Positions 13,932-16,103 of a stretch of DNA of 16,103 bases are shown here, piece after piece. The stretch is from Dehalococcoidia bacterium. GTDB lineage: Bacteria; Chloroflexota; Dehalococcoidia; UBA2979. The notes below the pieces were generated by a model, which was not told the origin of the DNA, made no database searches, and saw only the letters and a list, made by a program, of their open reading frames with translations. Each line of letters opens with the position of its first letter. Positions within the stretch are counted from its first letter, which is position 1. The position numbers and the translations under genes are program-made. The stretch is taken from NCBI GenBank assembly GCA_023228765.1, contig JALOAM010000061.1:1-16103 (forward strand), written 5' to 3'.

Positions 13932-15020
13932 ATGAAGCTCTTCGAGTGCCAGGTCTGCGGGCAGTTCCTCTCGCTGGAGGACACGCACTGCGTGCGCTGC
14001 GGCAGCGTGCTCGGCTTCGTCCCGGAGCGGATCGAGCTCTCCGCCCTCGAACCGCTGGGGCAGCGACAGTGGTCGCCGAGGCTCGCGCTGGGCGGGGTCT
14101 ACCGCTTCTGCGCGAACGACCGGCACGAGGTCTGCAACTGGGTGGTCCCCGTGGAGTCGGACCACCTCTTCTGCCCGGCGTGTCGCCTCAACCGGACGAT
14201 CCCTGACCTCAGTCAACCCAGCCACATCCTCTACTGGCGTCTGCTGGAGCGGGCGAAGCACCGGCTGGTCTACGGCCTGATGCGCCTCGGGCTGCCGCTC
14301 ACGCCGAAGGCGGACCAACCGGACTCGGGCCTCGCCTTCGACTTCCTCGCGTCGGATGTCTTCGCCCCGGAGCCGGTGACCACGGGGCACTCGCGCGGCC
14401 TCATCACCATCAACATCCAGGAGGCGGACGACGCGGAGCGGGAACGCTTCCGCGCCAACCTCGCCGAGCCATACCGCACCGTCCTCGGCCACTTCCGCCA
14501 CGAGGTGGGCCACTACTACTGGGAGCGGCTGGTCGAGGGCACCCCGCTCCTCGAGCCGTTCCGCGAGCTCTTCGGCGACGAGCGCCAGGACTACTCGGCG
14601 AGTCTGAACGCGCACTACAACGGCGAGAGCCAGGCGATGACGTGGCCGTCCCTGCATATCAGCCAGTACGCCTCCGTCCACCCGTGGGAGGACTGGGCCG
14701 AGACGTGGGCGCACTACCTGCACATGCTGGACACCGTGGAGACGGCCTACTGGTATGGCCTCGGCGTGGCGCCGAAGGCGGGGCGTGATCCCAGCCTGAC
14801 CACGATTGCGGACGTGGACCCGTATGGGTCCGAGGACTTCGAGGAACTCGTGCGGATCTGGTTCCCGGTCACCTACCTGGGGAACAGCCTGAACCGCGGC
14901 ATGGGGCAGCCCGACCTCTACCCGTTCGTCCTCAGTCCGGTGGTGCTGGACAAGCTGCGCTTTGTCCATCGTGTCGCACGCGGACTACCGGTCACCGCGG
15001 GCGAGTCGGGCACGCCCTAG
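13932..15020 (+). CDS. Putative zinc-binding metallopeptidase with N-terminal zinc ribbons (Peptidase_Mx/DUF2248-like)
   Basis: This 362-residue soluble protein starts with a zinc ribbon (Cys6, Cys9, Cys20, Cys23). A second Cys set follows (Cys60, Cys68, Cys81, Cys84). The catalytic region carries HEVGH at 190-194, flanked by LGHFRHEVGHYYWERL, and EDWAETWAHYLHMLD (253-267), whose Glu257 or His261 could be the third zinc ligand. This matches uncharacterised bacterial proteins annotated as putative zinc-binding metallopeptidases. The natural substrate is unknown, and no signal peptide is present. The start at 13932 gives a protein beginning directly at the ribbon; the ribosome-binding site is weak (GGGC-like), so translation may depend partly on the upstream gene. 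Its stop TAG shares the CTAG at 15017-15020 with the stop of the convergent CoA-transferase gene. Confidence 0.85.
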   Translation: MKLFECQVCGQFLSLEDTHCVRCGSVLGFVPERIELSALEPLGQRQWSPRLALGGVYRFCANDRHEVCNWVVPVESDHLFCPACRLNRTIPDLSQPSHILYWRLLERAKHRLVYGLMRLGLPLTPKADQPDSGLAFDFLASDVFAPEPVTTGHSRGLITINIQEADDAERERFRANLAEPYRTVLGHFRHEVGHYYWERLVEGTPLLEPFRELFGDERQDYSASLNAHYNGESQAMTWPSLHISQYASVHPWEDWAETWAHYLHMLDTVETAYWYGLGVAPKAGRDPSLTTIADVDPYGSEDFEELVRIWFPVTYLGNSLNRGMGQPDLYPFVLSPVVLDKLRFVHRVARGLPVTAGESGTP

Positions 15021-16103
15021 TACGGACGCGCCTCCGTGACGCCCTCGGAGTGGAGGGCGGCGAGCGCGTCAGCGTCGAGGCCCAGCAGCGCCCCGAGGAC
15101 CTCGTCCGTGTGTTCGCCCAGGAGCGGGGAGCGCTGCTGGTCCACCGCGCCGCGCATGCGGAGCGGATGACGCATCAGCTTCATCGATCCGTTCACGGGG
15201 TGCTCGACGTCCACGATGAACCCTCGCTCGGTCAGGTGGGGATCCGAGAACAGGTCCATCGTGTCGAAGACGTAGGAGCAGGGCACCCCCGCCGCGCCGA
15301 GGGTCATCATCACGTCGCGCTTGTCCTGGCAGCTGGTCCAGGCGGTGATCTCCTCGCGCATCGCGTCCGCGTTGGCGGCGCGTGCCGGCGCATCGATGAA
15401 GCGCGGGTCCTCGCCTAGCTCAGGGCGGTCCATCGCGATCCACATCGCATCGAGCATCCTCGTGGTGGCGGGGTAGATGAACACCCAGTCGTTAGGGCCG
15501 CCTCCGGCGCAGGGGTACATGCCACCGCCCGTGCGCCCTCGGTTCAGGCCGTGGCGCTCGGCGGGGGAGCGCCCCCAGAGGGCGTGGTCCGCTGTGCGCA
15601 TGAACATCGTCACGGCCTCTTGCATCGAGATCTCGATCGTCTGGCCGAGGCCGGTGCGCTGGGCCTCCACGTACGCGGCGAGGATCGCGAGGGCGGCCTG
15701 CATGCCCGTGCCGGAGTCGCCCATCGTGGGGCCCACCACGGTGGGAGGGCCGTCGGCGTCGCCGGTGGTGGAGAAGGTGCCGGCAGCAGCCTGCGCGACC
15801 CAGTCGTAGACCTTGAAGTCCTTGTACGGCCCGCTGAGACCGAAGCCCTTGATGCGCGTGTAGATGAGCCGAGGATTGGCCTGGCAGAGCACCTTCGGCG
15901 TCAGGCCCATCGCTTCGATGACGCCCGGGCCGTAGTTCTCCACGAACACGTCGAAGTGCGGGACGAGGTCGAGCAGGACCTCGCGCCCACGTTCCGACTT
16001 CAGATCGAGGACGACGGAGCGCTTGTTGCCGTTGTAGTTGAGGAAGTACTGCGGATCGCCCGGGAGGCCGTTCGCGCCCTTGCCGGAGTAACGGCCGGGG
16101 TCA
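15017..16103 (-). CDS. Family III CoA-transferase (CaiB/BaiF/formyl-CoA transferase type), 5' end beyond the window
   Basis: 361 C-terminal residues are visible; the frame stays open to the right edge, so the start is outside. A GTG at 15949 is internal and should not be taken as the start. Upstream of it the frame encodes YFLNYNGNKRSVVLDLKS and then RGREVLLDLV. Next come DVFVENYGPGVIEAMGL, then a GPTMGDSGTGM block (the Asp is the expected catalytic residue that forms the acyl anhydride), GQTIEISMQEA, and a C-terminal VDVEHP domain. These enzymes move CoA between carboxylic acids and are the family of formyl-CoA, carnitine-CoA, bile-acid and succinyl-CoA transferases. The substrate pair cannot be predicted. 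Many copies are typical of heterotrophic Dehalococcoidia-like genomes. The gene converges on the metallopeptidase with a 4-nt stop overlap. Confidence 0.93.
   Translation of the reverse strand, partial: DPGRYSGKGANGLPGDPQYFLNYNGNKRSVVLDLKSERGREVLLDLVPHFDVFVENYGPGVIEAMGLTPKVLCQANPRLIYTRIKGFGLSGPYKDFKVYDWVAQAAAGTFSTTGDADGPPTVVGPTMGDSGTGMQAALAILAAYVEAQRTGLGQTIEISMQEAVTMFMRTADHALWGRSPAERHGLNRGRTGGGMYPCAGGGPNDWVFIYPATTRMLDAMWIAMDRPELGEDPRFIDAPARAANADAMREEITAWTSCQDKRDVMMTLGAAGVPCSYVFDTMDLFSDPHLTERGFIVDVEHPVNGSMKLMRHPLRMRGAVDQQRSPLLGEHTDEVLGALLGLDADALAALHSEGVTEARPY

Noticed and set aside
13218..14969. 583-codon minus-strand open frame opposite the molybdopterin and metallopeptidase genes
   Set aside because: Low-complexity Arg/Val/Glu-rich translation opposite two genes with intact motifs and ribosome-binding sites; antisense shadow.

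Overview
The window is about 16 kb of dense, GC-rich bacterial DNA. Wobble positions are mostly G or C, genes are tightly packed, and starts often overlap the preceding stop (ATGA or GTGA). A lipoprotein signal peptidase / RluA-type pseudouridine synthase / glutamyl-tRNA synthetase run, a PAC2-family protein, a YfcC-type transporter and a family III CoA-transferase together suggest a free-living, heterotrophic Chloroflexota (Dehalococcoidia-like) bacterium. A high-GC actinobacterium is the main alternative. The taxonomy is inference from gene content only; no marker gene was searched. No phage, transposase, CRISPR array or rRNA was seen.

Layout. (1) 1-4271 is a surface-polysaccharide region. 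On + there is the C-terminal part of a membrane sugar-phosphate transferase that lacks the family's catalytic Asp-Glu pair, followed by a GmhA-like SIS isomerase. On -, converging on these, is a translationally coupled trio: GtrA-like flippase, ALG5/GtrB-like glycosyltransferase and a multi-membrane GT-C-like glycosyltransferase. This is the same architecture as the three-gene gtr glucosylation modules. (2) 4272-4479 is non-coding and holds two strong hairpins. (3) 4480-6282 (-) is an SDR oxidoreductase followed by a PAC2-family protein. (4) 6283-6676 contains the wreck of an AbrB/MazE-type antitoxin gene (two frameshifts, ribosome-binding site intact) and a terminator hairpin. (5) 6677-9887 (-) reads lspA, RluA-type synthase, gltX with 4-nt overlaps, then tRNA-Gln(CUG), so the enzyme that charges Glu (and perhaps Gln) tRNAs sits directly upstream of a tRNA-Gln. 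(6) 9977-12981 (-) is a coupled M20 dipeptidase and YfcC-type carrier, a likely peptide/amino-acid utilisation pair. (7) 12982-13292 is a divergent intergenic region whose + leader can fold over the Shine-Dalgarno sequence. (8) 13293-15020 (+) is a sulfite-oxidase-type molybdopterin protein and a double zinc-ribbon HEXXH metallopeptidase. (9) 15017-16103 (-) is a family III CoA-transferase whose start lies beyond the right edge.

The most noteworthy points are the degenerate sugar transferase, the gtr-like trio, the double-frameshifted antitoxin relic, the gltX/tRNA-Gln adjacency, and the leader structure at 13257-13290. I did not find a clearly new multi-gene defence or mobile system.
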